DNA of 64,000 nt. Origin: Stenurella melanura. Lineage: Eukaryota; Arthropoda; Insecta; Coleoptera; Cerambycidae. Location: positions 150,907,686 to 150,971,685 of the forward strand of contig OY757311.1 of the NCBI GenBank assembly GCA_963583905.1, given 5' to 3'. Shown piece by piece: positions 34,196-44,489 of this stretch. The first letter of the stretch is position 1, and every line of letters begins with the position of its first letter. Position numbers and translations under genes: made by a program. The notes under the pieces were generated by a model. The model was not told the origin of the DNA, made no database searches, and worked only from the letters and a program-made list of their open reading frames with translations.

Positions 34196-35795
34196 ATGGC
34201 AACTACTTCTGATTTACGAAAATCATTGAAACAAATTGGTGCAAAAACGACAGGAAGAAAATCGCAATTAAAAGAAAGGTAAGTGAAAATTGACATGTTT
34301 TGATATAACCTATATTCATTCAATATTGACTATATTTATATTTTTGTGTATTGTAGATTGAAATTATGGGTGGATGGGAATTTAGGGAAATCTTTGATAG
34401 CAGCACACTTAGTAAAGGCAAAAACCAATCTGGAATTTCCCATAGATGGATTTCAACCGATTATTGATGTTACAAAAGACTGCATGAACTGGTCTGCGAT
34501 TGATTCATGGTTCACAGAAAGGAACTCCGAAAAAGGATTAAAAAATGGACGAATCTTAGCCATGAAGTTATTTGTGAAGTGTACAACTGTACGTATAGAG
34601 GGTTCGCTAATTTTTGTAAAATCTTTTTGTGCTGCGGAGCAAAGAAAAAATAAAGATTATATTGTACAGTTATTGATTTGCAAAAATCCAAGTGTTGAAA
34701 TATGGCAAGCCAACTGTGCATGTCCAGCAGGGAAGGGCTGGTCAGCAAGTTGCAAACATATAGCCGCAGTTTGTTTCTCGTTAGAACATCTTACCATAAC
34801 AGGTAAGCTATTATATTTATTTTTCAAACCAGATCGTATAGATTTTATTTTTAGGGCGTCTACAAGAGTACGTTAGCTGTACTAGCACCCCAATTAACTG
34901 GAATAAACCACCAGCAGGCAGACACGTAAATTGTATGAGTATTTTTAAAATCGTGAAGAAAAGTAAGCCCGAGATTAATGTGTCAGAAGAGAAAATCACG
35001 GAAATGTTAAACAATTTAATAAATTATGCAATGCCCTGTTCTTTGTTAGAATCAAGACGTGTAAATAGCATTGGTTATCTTCATGATCATGGATTTTATA
35101 CAATTGAGTTTTGCTCAAACTACATTTATAGCATAAATTATATCACAATAAATGAAAGAAGCAACTTAGAAGCTGCTACAAGAGACCAGAGCAAATCAAA
35201 ACTGTGGATTGATTTAAGGAGGAGCAGAATAACTGGTTCTATTATTGGTGAATGTATGAGAACTGTTAGTTTTGGAAAATTTGCTCATAGTCCTGCACTT
35301 AAAAATATAAAATACGACAAAAAAATTAAATATTGTAAAAGCGTAAAATGGGGAATCGAAAATGAAAAATATGTAAAAGACGAATACGAAAAAGTAATGA
35401 ACATTAAAATGAACCCATCTGGATTGTGGATTCACCATGTAAACCATTTTTTGGCTTCTACTCCAGATGGAGTTTCATTTGCCGAAAATGTCGTTTTAGA
35501 AATTAAGTGCCCATACAGTATACGTGACAAATCACCGACGGAGGCAAAATATTTAATTAAAAGGAACGGCATTTTCAGTTTAAATAAAAAACATCCATAT
35601 TATGCGCAGTGCCAAATGCATATGTATGTTACTAATATTGACGTTTGTGATTTTGTCATATGGACCACAAAAGGTTTATATATAGAGCATATTTCAATAA
35701 ATAAGCGATTTGTTAATGAAATGGTGCAACAAGCAGAAATATATTACAATAAAGTTTTTTCACGACTTTACACTACATATGCGATGATGAAGTAG
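34196..35795 (+). CDS. SAP-SWIM-YqaJ nuclease of the transposon, three exons, intact
   Basis: Exons 34196-34278, 34357-34802 and 34855-35795, joined at GT-AG introns (donors GTAAGT and GTAAGC; acceptors TTGTAG and TTTTAG), give one continuous 489-residue frame. Residues 7-31 form a SAP-like DNA-binding motif (LRKSLKQIGAKTTGRKSQLK). A SWIM zinc finger follows: Cys148-x-Cys150, then Cys160-x-His162 (CACP...SCKH). From about 290 to 460 lies a YqaJ/lambda-exonuclease-type PD-(D/E)xK fold: Arg/Ser ITGS, WGIENE (Glu345/347), STPDG with Asp381, LEIKCP with Glu392 and Lys394, and YYAQCQ with Gln428. All expected catalytic residues are present. Family members are DNA exonucleases of phage recombination type. 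In this transposon it likely processes ends or aids repair, but that is inference. AATAAA signals follow at 35853 and 35864. Confidence 0.9.
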
Positions 35796-35891
35796 AATTG
35801 ACTTTATACAAGAAAATCTGGCTCATTGTTTCTCTGTTCTGTTACTTTTTGTAATAAATGCACAATAAAAAAATATGTAAATGTGGTTATA

Positions 35892-37289
35892 TTATTTATT
35901 TCGTTTTAAAATTTTTTCTGGCATATCTTTAACAAGAGAACTTTTAAAGTTTGTTAACATAAAGCAGTTATATATAATTTCATTAGCTTCCTTCCATAAG
36001 TGTTGAGGCATTCGGTTCACTAGAATTTTATTTTTTTTAACAAATCCTATCAATTGTTCTATTAAAATTCTTCTATTGGCTATAGCTTTTGTAATAGCCA
36101 CGTCTTCTTCGCTTAGTTGCGGAGCACCACGTTTAAATGGGGGTATATTTAAATGCACCTTCTTTTCTTCTAATAAATCCGATACATCGAATCCCCTATC
36201 TGCTAACACATACATTCCTTCTTCGAGCATGTCTAATATTCCTGATTCTTCAACAATTTTTCTGTCAGATATACAACCTCCATATACATCAGATACAAAT
36301 ATAATACACCCCTCCTCACTTGCACCAATAAGGACCTTAAAAGTATTTGTATTTTTATATTGTGAATAAGTCGCTTGTTGTATTTCAGGATCACTGCTTT
36401 TTTCAATATTAATTTCTGTGCAATCAACTATTACATCGTAGCTATCAGTCAATTTTTTATGCCGACATTTCCAAAAATCTATACTTTTTAATGCTCGATA
36501 TAACTTGTTTGTCCAATACGTAAATATTTTTTGGACTACCCTTCTATCTACATTAAAAAATACTTCTAGACTGGAGAAGTAATATTTTTGTCTGTACATC
36601 ATTAAACACAATAGCATTTCATCTTCCATGGGTAACGCAGAATTTGTACTTCTTGGTATACATTTTAAATGTAAATTCATTTCTTGTGTATCCAGTAAAA
36701 TGTTTTAACTGATTGTCTGTTAAAAATGTTGCTGATAATAGTTGAGATCTAACACTGCTTACTAATGTCTGAGTTCCAACAACTTTTAATAAAACATTTG
36801 TCTCGAAATTATCCACGGCAGTTTCTCCTAGATCTACATTTTCTTCTATACCTACATCAGGAATTCCTTCAAATGTGGTTTCATCTTCTTTAATTTCGTT
36901 CTTGTCTTCTGTTGATTCCTCTTGCCTGTTTTTTAATCTCTGGGAAATTTGACGTTTCAGTGGAGATTTATCAAAAATCCTTTTTGGCAAGAATAATGTA
37001 GGAACTGCTCCCTTTTTTAAGATTTTCCACTGACCTAATTAAAAATATTAATTAAATATTATTAACATCATTAAATTGACCTTTATATACCTAAGCTTGT
37101 TATAGTGTAATCATCAACTCTGAAATGTTTTGAACAAATAGATGCGTATTTACTTGGTTTCTTTCCCGATTTAATAGCCACTATCCACTTTTTTCTTGAA
37201 GGTATATGCTTTGGAAATTTGTGAAATTTTAAGTCTTTATGTTTGTTATTAACACTATTGCATTGAGGCACACAACAATTTACACCCAT
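35892..37289 (-). pseudogene. THAP-DDE transposase (DDE_Tnp_4-like), two exons with one frame break
   Basis: Exon 1 (37289-37091) encodes a complete THAP zinc finger: Cys5/6 and Cys10, FP at 25-26, Trp35, Cys52-x2-His55-Phe. It splices (GTATAT donor, AATTAG acceptor) in frame to exon 2 at 37034, which continues GQWKILKKGAVPTLFLPKR. An acidic linker and HFTGYTRNEF follow. The catalytic part lies in a different register (from about 36680): VIVDCTE, GGCISD, VLADRGF and RRILIEQ supply Asp, Asp and Glu of the DDE endonuclease. Family alignments would expect one continuous protein here of about 446 residues, so a small insertion or deletion near 36660-36690 breaks it. An intron at this point is less likely because no good splice sites are visible. 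Role: binds the transposon ends via THAP and cuts DNA. Confidence 0.85.
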
Positions 37290-37415
37290 CTTTAGATAAC
37301 ATAAAGTTTTAACTTGTTTATTTCAATATTTACTTCTGCTCCAGAAACAAACTAAAGTAGGGTTATGTGTTTATACATAAACCCAACACCAGCGCACTCT
37401 ACATGCACATTATCT

Positions 37416-37444
37416 ATTGGGGTATATGAAGTACATACACTAAC
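37416..37444 (-). repeat. Right terminal inverted repeat of the two-gene transposon
   Basis: ATTGGGGTATATGAAGTACA onward to CACTAAC, complement of the left repeat at 33901-33929 with one mismatch. Followed by TA and then unrelated DNA. Confidence 0.92.
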
Positions 37445-38116
37445 TAGTTAGGCAGACAGATATCGATAACTATTCGTTTAAAAAAAATATGCCCATTCCC
37501 CCCCCCCCCCCCAGAGTGAATGGGAGAATTCCCACCATACCAAAAATTTTCAAAGAGAAAAAAGTTTCGTAAAGTGTATACGAGCACAATTGAAATTGTA
37601 TAAAAACTAAAAGCCGGCAAAAACAGTCGGCAACTCTTTATTGAACATGGGCGGAGGTAAATGCTTGTCATAAGAAAATGTTATAATTTTTTGAAAATTG
37701 TATTAATTTTTATTAAGTATCTTTTGTTTATTAGATAGGCTATTTTTGTTCATTTATCCAATAACATATTTTTGAAGTATTATATCAGTTTTAGATATAA
37801 AGTCTAAATATTTAAATTTACTGGGTTTAGTTTTAAAGTTATCCCATTCTATATTGAAATACGTTATTGCTCAGCAAGCAACAACGAGAAGGTATGAACA
37901 TATCCTTGCCGGGATGAGGGAATGGGACGGATTAGATTGGCGAGGGGTAAGGATGTTAAATAGTAAAAATAAAATTTAAGTTTCTTCTAACCAAAGCAAA
38001 GAATTAGTACAACAAAAATAAATACTTGTATAGATAAAACATAAATAAAAACAAAATTAAAATATGTCTCTAGAATAAAGTAACTTATTTTGTTCTGAAA
38101 ATACATATTAAAAAGG
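37445..38116. other. No gene identified; C homopolymer
   Basis: Contains a run of about 14 C at 37498-37512. The palindromic phrase ATATCGATA occurs once at 37461. Otherwise AT-rich DNA without recognised motifs. Confidence 0.45.
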
Positions 38117-38830
38117 TTAAATGCTAAAAGTTGAAGCGTTCGAATCTTCACTTTCTGAAGAGGAATCATTATCCGGTTGAATTATAATCGGCGCAATGGG
38201 GGGTAGTGTTGGATATTGCTTTTCTTTTTTAATTACATGCTTAACGCAATTTTTCTATAAATCAATATTGTCGAGGTAATTTATTACTTCATTTATATGA
38301 TCAACTACTACCGGCGTTTAACGTTGGAGAGTTATTACATTTTCGCAAACGATCTTTTAAATTTGCTCAAACCATCTCGATAGGATTAAATATGTATAGT
38401 ACGGCGGTAACCACAAAAGTGTATGGCCGTGTATATTGGATAAGTTATCAATAACATATTCCCTTTTGAAATTCTGTTATTTTATTCATTACAGTAATTC
38501 GCGCTTTACTGGAACTTTTACAGGAATTTCCATATTTTTTTCTCTCATGAATTTTAAAATGTCTTCCTTGTTCTGGTGTTTGGCGTTTTATTTAATATTC
38601 GCGAGTGATAAGAAGCATTATTTAATAAAATTACCGAATTAGGCGGAATATTTGGTACAAAGCTGTTCTGAAAACCATTTTTCGCACTGCACTGGAGAAA
38701 TATCGAGTACACGTTGACTAATGACTGATATAAATAACTCAAACACCGACCGAGTTTTTTTTATGCTAGTGGACCTGTCCGTTTTATTATCTTTAAACCA
38801 GTGCAGTCGTAGATGGTTCATTCAGGCTGA
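38117..38830 (-). pseudogene. Tc1/mariner-type (IS630-like) transposase relic
   Basis: Read on the minus strand with frame changes, the order matches an IS630/Tc1-related DDE transposase. ISPVQCEKWFSEQL (about 38680) comes first. NSVILLNNASYHSR then carries the second catalytic block (usually VxxDNAxYHS, here with Asp replaced by Asn), followed by LNKTPNTRTRK. A block equivalent to LPPYxxxxNPIEMVWANLKDRLRK, here VTAVLYIFNPIEMV then stop then ANLKDRLRK (about 38330-38420), supplies the last acidic residue. An acidic Ser/Asp/Glu tail (PDNDSSSESED) leads to the stop at 38117. Multiple stops and shifts and a lost catalytic Asp show it is inactive. The N-terminal helix-turn-helix part was not found upstream. 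Confidence 0.65.
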
Positions 38831-40167
38831 TTACATTGCCAGTCTTGGACTCGCCGCCACAGTTTCAACTACTATTCGATTCTCGATACCATTGTTAAAT
38901 ACATAGGACAAAATATCAAGTTAAGTGAGCACGGTCCTGTGCTTTAACACTGACCAGTTTCAATTGACTTCGTAAACACTATAGTTATATGCTGTCTTCG
39001 TTTACTGAGTGGCAGACGGTAACTTTTCGTCGTCGATTTTGCACGCCATTTCCTAGACTCATATAGTCCAGGATAAATACTTTAACCTGGCCAGTCCAAA
39101 GGTCGAATCGTCGGCTGAACTAAGCTTTGTCGACATACGTGAACAATGTTTTCAGGCTATTGCTTTAACTTTGTGTGCAAGAGAAAATGAAATCGTATGC
39201 GCACCTAAGTCATACACACCAAGACAAGTTCAAGTTTACTCGACTCTAGCTTAGTCTCTTAAATTCGCAATAGAAGCGAAAGTGTGTTCTTTATATTACG
39301 ACTTGTAGCGTGTAAATTAGAGTGACCATGTTTACTTCTAACATTCCGAATTTTTTAATTTTTTTAAGTAAATTCTGTTTATCATACAAAAAATAAAATG
39401 TTATCCTCACTTAAAAAAAATTAATAGTCGAATTTAATAGCCCAAGGCCGAAGTTTGTGATCCCATAGGACTTTAATCGTTTTTACTGAAATAATATTGA
39501 AATCAAAATTAAATAGTATTGGCTATATGTTAACAGTCTATTTCTCAAATACTTATTTCTATTGATTGAATGAAAAACAAAAATTACGTTAAATAAACTG
39601 GACTATGGAAGGAAATTATTTTACATACACTTTTGAAAATGTTAGTAACGCTCTCTACTCATTTTACCTTTGGCGCTTGGATCGTTTCGGTTGTTCCGAA
39701 TGAACGGTATATTGTCGCGGTATTTCCATGGAGCGGTCGTGCTTGTAACAACATTACACGAGTGGATCTATTTCTCATTTCTAGTTCTAACCATCGTAAT
39801 TCATACCAATCTGGAATACTTACTCGAGTAGATAAAACGTCAGAAAGAAATAGAAGTGCGGACCATACTGGTCCTTTTTTCGTTTACTAATCTAACTTTG
39901 ACGATTGATCGTAATTCTTTGATAGTTCTCGAATTTTATACTTTGTTATCCTTGGCACTCATGACATCCTCATATCGATAGAGTTATCCTTTTCTAACTC
40001 ACGCAGTATAAAATCCGATAACAGTAGCGTAAAATAATTATCTATCATTACGTGACATTGAGCTCACAAAATTTGTTTTTCGTCCAAACTTACCCATATT
40101 ATGGTATCGATCTAACACAGATCCATCAAATGCCGAAATATCCTATGAATCGGAACAATTCAAATAT
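38831..40167. other. No gene identified
   Basis: The 85-residue frame at 39633-39890 and its minus-strand shadow lie in a moderately GC-rich patch but show no recognised family. The rest is AT-rich. Confidence 0.35.
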
Positions 40168-41074
40168 ATAGTGTTCGCCAAAAGTCTGCACCATATGGAA
40201 AACTTTTTTATTCAATTGTTTTTTTAAACGGGTTTTAGCATTAGTTTCAACATGATTAATAAGCACAAAATTGCCAAAAATATTTGTTACGTCACAACCA
40301 ATACACCTCTAAAATGTCATTAGAAATTTTAAAATGGCCTGAGGTGCCCTTATTTATCGAAACATGGAAAAGTGCCGTAAGGAAAACTTATTTGTAATTA
40401 CATTAAGATTTTAAATGTGAAGTTTGTTTTGAAAATTTAGTGGTTTAGTTTTTTCATTTTTTTTGTAACATTTAATTTAAAAATATATATATTTGTTTAT
40501 AGTTGAGATGTTTTGAAATATGTCAATGCAAAAAATACATAAATGTTGCATTTCTTTTTTAATGTAATTAATAATGACAAAAACATTTTTTTTACAAAAA
40601 ACAACAGGATAATCGTGGACTATTTTCAGTAATTCTGAACTCTTACTACGGAATTTTGCAAGATAATCGGCTTAAATATTAAATATTTAAATCAAAAGAT
40701 CACATAAATAAAACTTAAAATTCCTATTAAAATTTGCTTCAAAAACCTTTAAAGTAAATAATACAGATTTATTTAATAACTTTAAACCGTGTTTGCCAAC
40801 TACATTCTCTTAAAAGAAATACTACATTTCTGTATGTCTTCCTTCTATTTCCATACATATTATTGTCCAAGTGCAAAATTCTTTGGTTACACATTTCAGA
40901 CCATTTTAAAACTTCTAATGAGATTTTGGAGGTGTCATAGTTATGACATGATGCATATTTTTGGCAATTTTGTCGTTATTAATCATGCTGAATCTAATGC
41001 TAAAACCCGTTAAAAAAAAACAACTTAATAAAAAAGTTTTCCATATGGTGCAAAATTTTTGGCGGTTTCTGTAT
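40168..41074. mobile_element. Tc1/mariner-type MITE with ~200-bp inverted repeats
   Basis: The left arm begins near TAGTGTTCGCCAAAAGTCTG, then CACCATATGGAAAACTTTTTT. The right end, complemented, begins TACAGAAACCGCCAAAAATT, then CACCATATGGAAAACTTTTTT. Similarity continues (AACGGGTTTTAGCATTAG, AAAATTGCCAAAAATAT, AGTTTTAAAATGG) for about 200 bp. CGCCAAAAGT-like ends next to TA dinucleotides are typical of Tc1/mariner elements. The interior is AT-rich and non-coding. Confidence 0.75.
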
Positions 41075-41318
41075 AATAATATAACGAGTATTTAATTGGA
41101 AAAAACATAAATTTATCACCCTGTATAACATTTCAACATATTTTTAAACTATACACCTTTGTGTCTGTCCTTAACCACCCTGTTTTTTTTAATTCTCGAT
41201 ATTTTTTATAAAAGGGCCAGGATATTTGACCGTCGTGAGGCTGACACACCCTGTATATTGAAAATTTATACAAGTTCTTACGTCTTCATGTACGTATTTT
41301 TATTAAGTTAAGGTGGCG
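41075..41318. repeat. Cluster of three CACCCTGT transposon-end motifs
   Basis: CACCCTGT occurs at 41117, 41176 and 41247 within 140 bp, two of them extended to CACCCTGTATA. This is the complement of the ACAGGGTG terminus seen elsewhere in the window, suggesting stacked ends of small elements. Confidence 0.5.
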
Positions 41319-41690
41319 ATTTTCAGAGGCAGACACCAGGTAAGGAAATATTTATTATTTTTGTCCATAACTTTTTTTTCTCATTCTTATTATAAAACTA
41401 CCAAAGTAGAACCACAGAATTCTCACTCAATAATTTCAGTGGTTTGCAAAATAGTTAGATTGAAATTTAAAGATTATGGTAATCTTTCCTATTTCGTAGT
41501 GTTAAATCAAACTATTTTGGAAAGGACTGGATATATTGAGTGAAAATTTATAGTAACAGTTTTGTTATGGTTCTACTTATATAGTCTTATAGTTTTCTTA
41601 AATATACGTACTAAGAAAAAAAAGTTATGGCCAAAAATAACAAATATTTCCCTATCGGATGTCTCTTGGAAAATATTTAACATTGAATCC
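41319..41690. repeat. Palindromic MITE, copy 2
   Basis: Complement of copy 1 at 19469-19800. It ends in AATATTTCCCTATCGGATGTCTCTTGG on the right and has TAAGGAAATATTTATTATTT on the left, around a palindromic interior (CACTCAATAATTTCAGTGG, ATTGAGTGAAAATTTATAG). More diverged between arms than copy 1. Confidence 0.85.
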
Positions 41691-41854
41691 TCATCTTTAC
41701 CTGATGCAAAATACTAAGCGTATTAAAAAAAATTAACGTGGAATTAAACAATCTCTTTGTAGCTAGTATTTTCTTTGAGAAAAATATTTCAAGTGATTTC
41801 TGGTATATCCCCAATTCATTGTGTGAATTATCAGCGCTTAGACGACCTTAAAAG

Positions 41855-42060
41855 GGGAAGCGTACAATGTTCAAAGACGCAGGTGTTAAGTCTCGTATTA
41901 TTGCACATTAAATGAGCCAAAGTGATTCAAAAATGTAGTAGAGTTGGATAAAAGGGAAGTTCGTCGATGTGGATCTGACGTCTACTTACTTAAGAAAATG
42001 TCAGAACGCGAGGACCGTGCACTTTGTTTGATAATACTTAGGGGTATATTCTAAGGAAGA
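41855..42060 (+). pseudogene. Possible Tc1/mariner helix-turn-helix relic
   Basis: One frame reads KGKRTMFKDAGVKSRIIAH, stop, MSQSDSK, which resembles the first helix-turn-helix of Tc1/Tc3-like transposases (AGxSxREIA...GRSxS). A second piece, KKMSEREDRALCLII (about 41994-42035), resembles the second paired-like domain start. Stops separate them, and no DDE part follows. Similarity judged by eye; could be coincidence. Confidence 0.3.
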
Positions 42061-43105
42061 CATGCCATATTGGGTATCATTGGAAGGACATTGTTAAATT
42101 AAGTATCTCCAAGTCATCTATTTAAACATGAATTAAGATCATGTTGTCCATTATGGTCCCTCTTGGTCAGCTTTATAAAACCATTAATTATTTTTTTTAG
42201 TGCTTTTCTTTCACTTTTTAGGTTTGATTTACACCAATTTTGATACAATTACAATGAAATTATTACTTGCGCATTGACCAAAATCTCAAATAGAAAAACA
42301 CTTTATAATAGACACAACCTTGATGAAAGTAATGTGGAACCGCTGAATCATACACAACAGTTTCCAACATTTTTTTATAAAAATCGCCTAAGAGATTCCA
42401 GAATGGTGGTTGAACGAACATAACAAACCTACACATACGTGTCGAATTGAGAACATCCTCCTTTTCCAAATTTTAGAACTCTGTTAAAAATCTTAAAATT
42501 CAAAACCCCCCGATGTTATGCCATTAATGTTTAATACCTATGCTCAGTATTTAAGAATCTGCTCTACAGAGATTAATCGTTACACAAAACCGCATAAAAA
42601 TGGTGCGTTCGCTTTAAAGTTGCAAGAGAAGATTATTAGAAACAGTGCAAATTTGTTAGGTTTTTTGGGCATTCTGCAGCGTCCCCTGGTGAGATAATAA
42701 CATTGTCTCTTGGATGCATACATTTATTTTACTTCCACATTCATGTAATGGTCATATTACCTATTAACTATAAACTGTTAACACACTATAAGCCACTATG
42801 TACGGAATTGAGGCTAGAGAAGGAGATAGTTTTCTATCTCTGCAGAGAACTTGGGACCCAACGCGCACGCTCTGACGACACGATCTGATGAAGGAGTAAG
42901 GCGCTCTTGTAATAGGCCAGTGGCCATGTGGCCAATTTCTCCGATTAGATTGTGACCATTTACTTTCTATTTTCAGTTGAACTGCCACAATCTCGCGTCA
43001 CTAAGACATGCGCACCATACCCAGAGTACTCTTAAAGGATAGAGACAGGCTTTCGGTGGCGTCAAGTTACGAACAAAACTCATAGTATATTGTTAATATG
43101 TATAT
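42061..43105. other. No gene identified
   Basis: A GC-richer patch at about 42780-43060 has AATTTCTCC, a polypyrimidine-like TTTTCAG at about 42970 and short frames, but no family signature. A first or terminal exon of an unknown gene cannot be excluded. Confidence 0.3.
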
Positions 43106-43500
43106 GGTAATGCTGGACGTTTAGAATGTCATGAAAAGTGGAGATTTTAAATTTGAATGAAAAAAATCTGTAAGTCGGTCCGACTGTACCTTCTTGTGTG
43201 CACGATTACTCCGGAATGGATTAATATATTGATTTGAAATTCGGTACTCGTATGTATTATAACGGGATCTGGAATTAGATTATATTTAGAGTTTATTCCG
43301 TTCAAGGATTGGGGGTAAATAAGTAAGGCAAGCTAATAAGAAATCAGAAACTTGAAATTTGGTGTATATACTAGAAACTAAGATCCCAATTCTTTTTTAT
43401 AACATCTGCCACCCACGTCCCAACATTTATAACATCTGCCACCCACGTCCCAACACCATTATTAAAGGTGTTAACAAGGTGACACTGTGATTAAGTATGC
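43106..43500 (+). repeat. Dispersed repeat (TTTAGAATGTCATGAAA family), with a 29-bp tandem doublet
   Basis: TTTAGAATGTCATGAAAAGTGG, CGATTACTCCGGAATGG, GATTATATTTAGAG, AAACTTGAAATTTGGTGTAT and CACTGTGATTA match 59930-60270 in the same order. Within it, ATAACATCTGCCACCCACGT with CCCAACA is repeated twice at 43401-43455. Confidence 0.75.
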
Positions 43501-43984
43501 ATACTTGTCTTCATTTGTTTAGTGCACATAAAAACCGGCCATCAAAGTATCAAAGTCAGCGTAATTACTGCCGACAAGAGTACTACAGAGCCGTACTTTA
43601 AATTCTTGCGTATTAAAATGAACAAAATAATACTAGAGATTAAAAAATCGCATTATCGGAGAAAATTAATGACGCTTCTGGTAAATTTTAAATCCTATTC
43701 TGTTTTGCGCCAAAGCAGAAATATCTTACGCATTCGTGGATGCACTGACGTCCTTCGTGACAGATATTCCCTGAGTACGACGTTTTAGTTAGGGGTGATT
43801 TGCGTACCTATCTCACAAGAGTTAGAGTTAGAAATATTAATTAAAAAAGGCTTGTATCCGTTTATTTATGTGACTGAAGTTCCGATTGATCAAGTTCGAT
43901 CGAATCCGTGAGAAAAAAAAAAATCTAATTTGCGAAAAAGTGTTTAGGGAGACCTAATTCATGGTTGAATCTGTTTCTTACGAC
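43501..43984. other. No gene identified
   Basis: An 88-residue frame (43522-43788) has a basic, unremarkable composition and no recognised motif. Confidence 0.3.
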
Positions 43985-44400
43985 TTCCTCTACACACCCC
44001 TGGAGGCGGAAGACAAGCCCCAAATGAAAAAAAATTATTAAAGTCAAAATTTCGTTTAAGGTCACCCAACTTTCGACCGCGCGTATCCTTGACAACTTCC
44101 TCTATGCAGCCCCCGAAGTGCGGAGCCCATATTTTCAGTTACTCCCCAAAACGGAAGAAATTCGCCAAACTCAAATTTTCGTTGAAGTTTATCAAATTTT
44201 TTAATAAATATGTCTTATACAACATCCTCTATTCAACCTCCATAATCTCATCTAGCCCCGAAATGCGGAACCCAGGTATTTTCAGTTATGCCTTCAAACG
44301 GAAAAAAATTGTCAAGTTCGAATTATGGTTTGAGGTCGGTCCCAGTATATCAATAAATAAGTCTTGCACAAACAACGTTCTCTACGAAACCGCCATATAA
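43985..44400 (+). repeat. Degenerate tandem repeat, ~130-bp unit, about three copies
   Basis: Recurring phrases: CTTCCTCTA, then CCCCGAAGTGCGGAGCCC or CCCCGAAATGCGGAACCC, then TATTTTCAGTTA, then AAACGGAAGAAATT or AAACGGAAAAAAATT, then CAAATTTTCGTT-like text and ATAAATATGTCTTATACAAC. Units start near 43985, 44093 and 44222. The open frame at 44089-44400 is a consequence of the repeat. Confidence 0.7.
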
Positions 44401-44489
44401 TAGTCTCATCCACTTGATCAGTCGAAACTTCAGTCACATGTTTATTTCTTATTTTAATCATGCCAGATAGTGTAGGCGGATTTGAGCGG

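Larger units (their letters stand above)
33901..37444. mobile_element. 3.54-kb two-gene DNA transposon (ISL2EU/IS4EU-like): YqaJ nuclease plus THAP-DDE transposase
   Basis: Bounded by 29-bp terminal inverted repeats (33901-33929 and 37416-37444) that differ at one base, and flanked on both sides by TA (33899-33900, 37445-37446). Inside are two convergent multi-exon genes whose stops lie about 97 bp apart: a SAP-SWIM-YqaJ protein on + and a THAP-DDE transposase on -. The combination of a THAP/DDE_Tnp_4-type transposase with a YqaJ-type nuclease is what I know of the ISL2EU (IS4EU) superfamily; the assignment rests on gene content. The nuclease gene is intact and the transposase has one frame break, so this copy is young but probably no longer autonomous. 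Confidence 0.88.

Noticed and set aside
34512..35447. Minus-strand frames at 34512-34748, 34817-35014 and 35214-35447
   Set aside because: Antisense shadows of the SAP-SWIM-YqaJ gene.
36076..36427. Frames at 36076-36369 (+) and 36233-36427 (-)
   Set aside because: Out-of-frame shadows of the DDE transposase exon.
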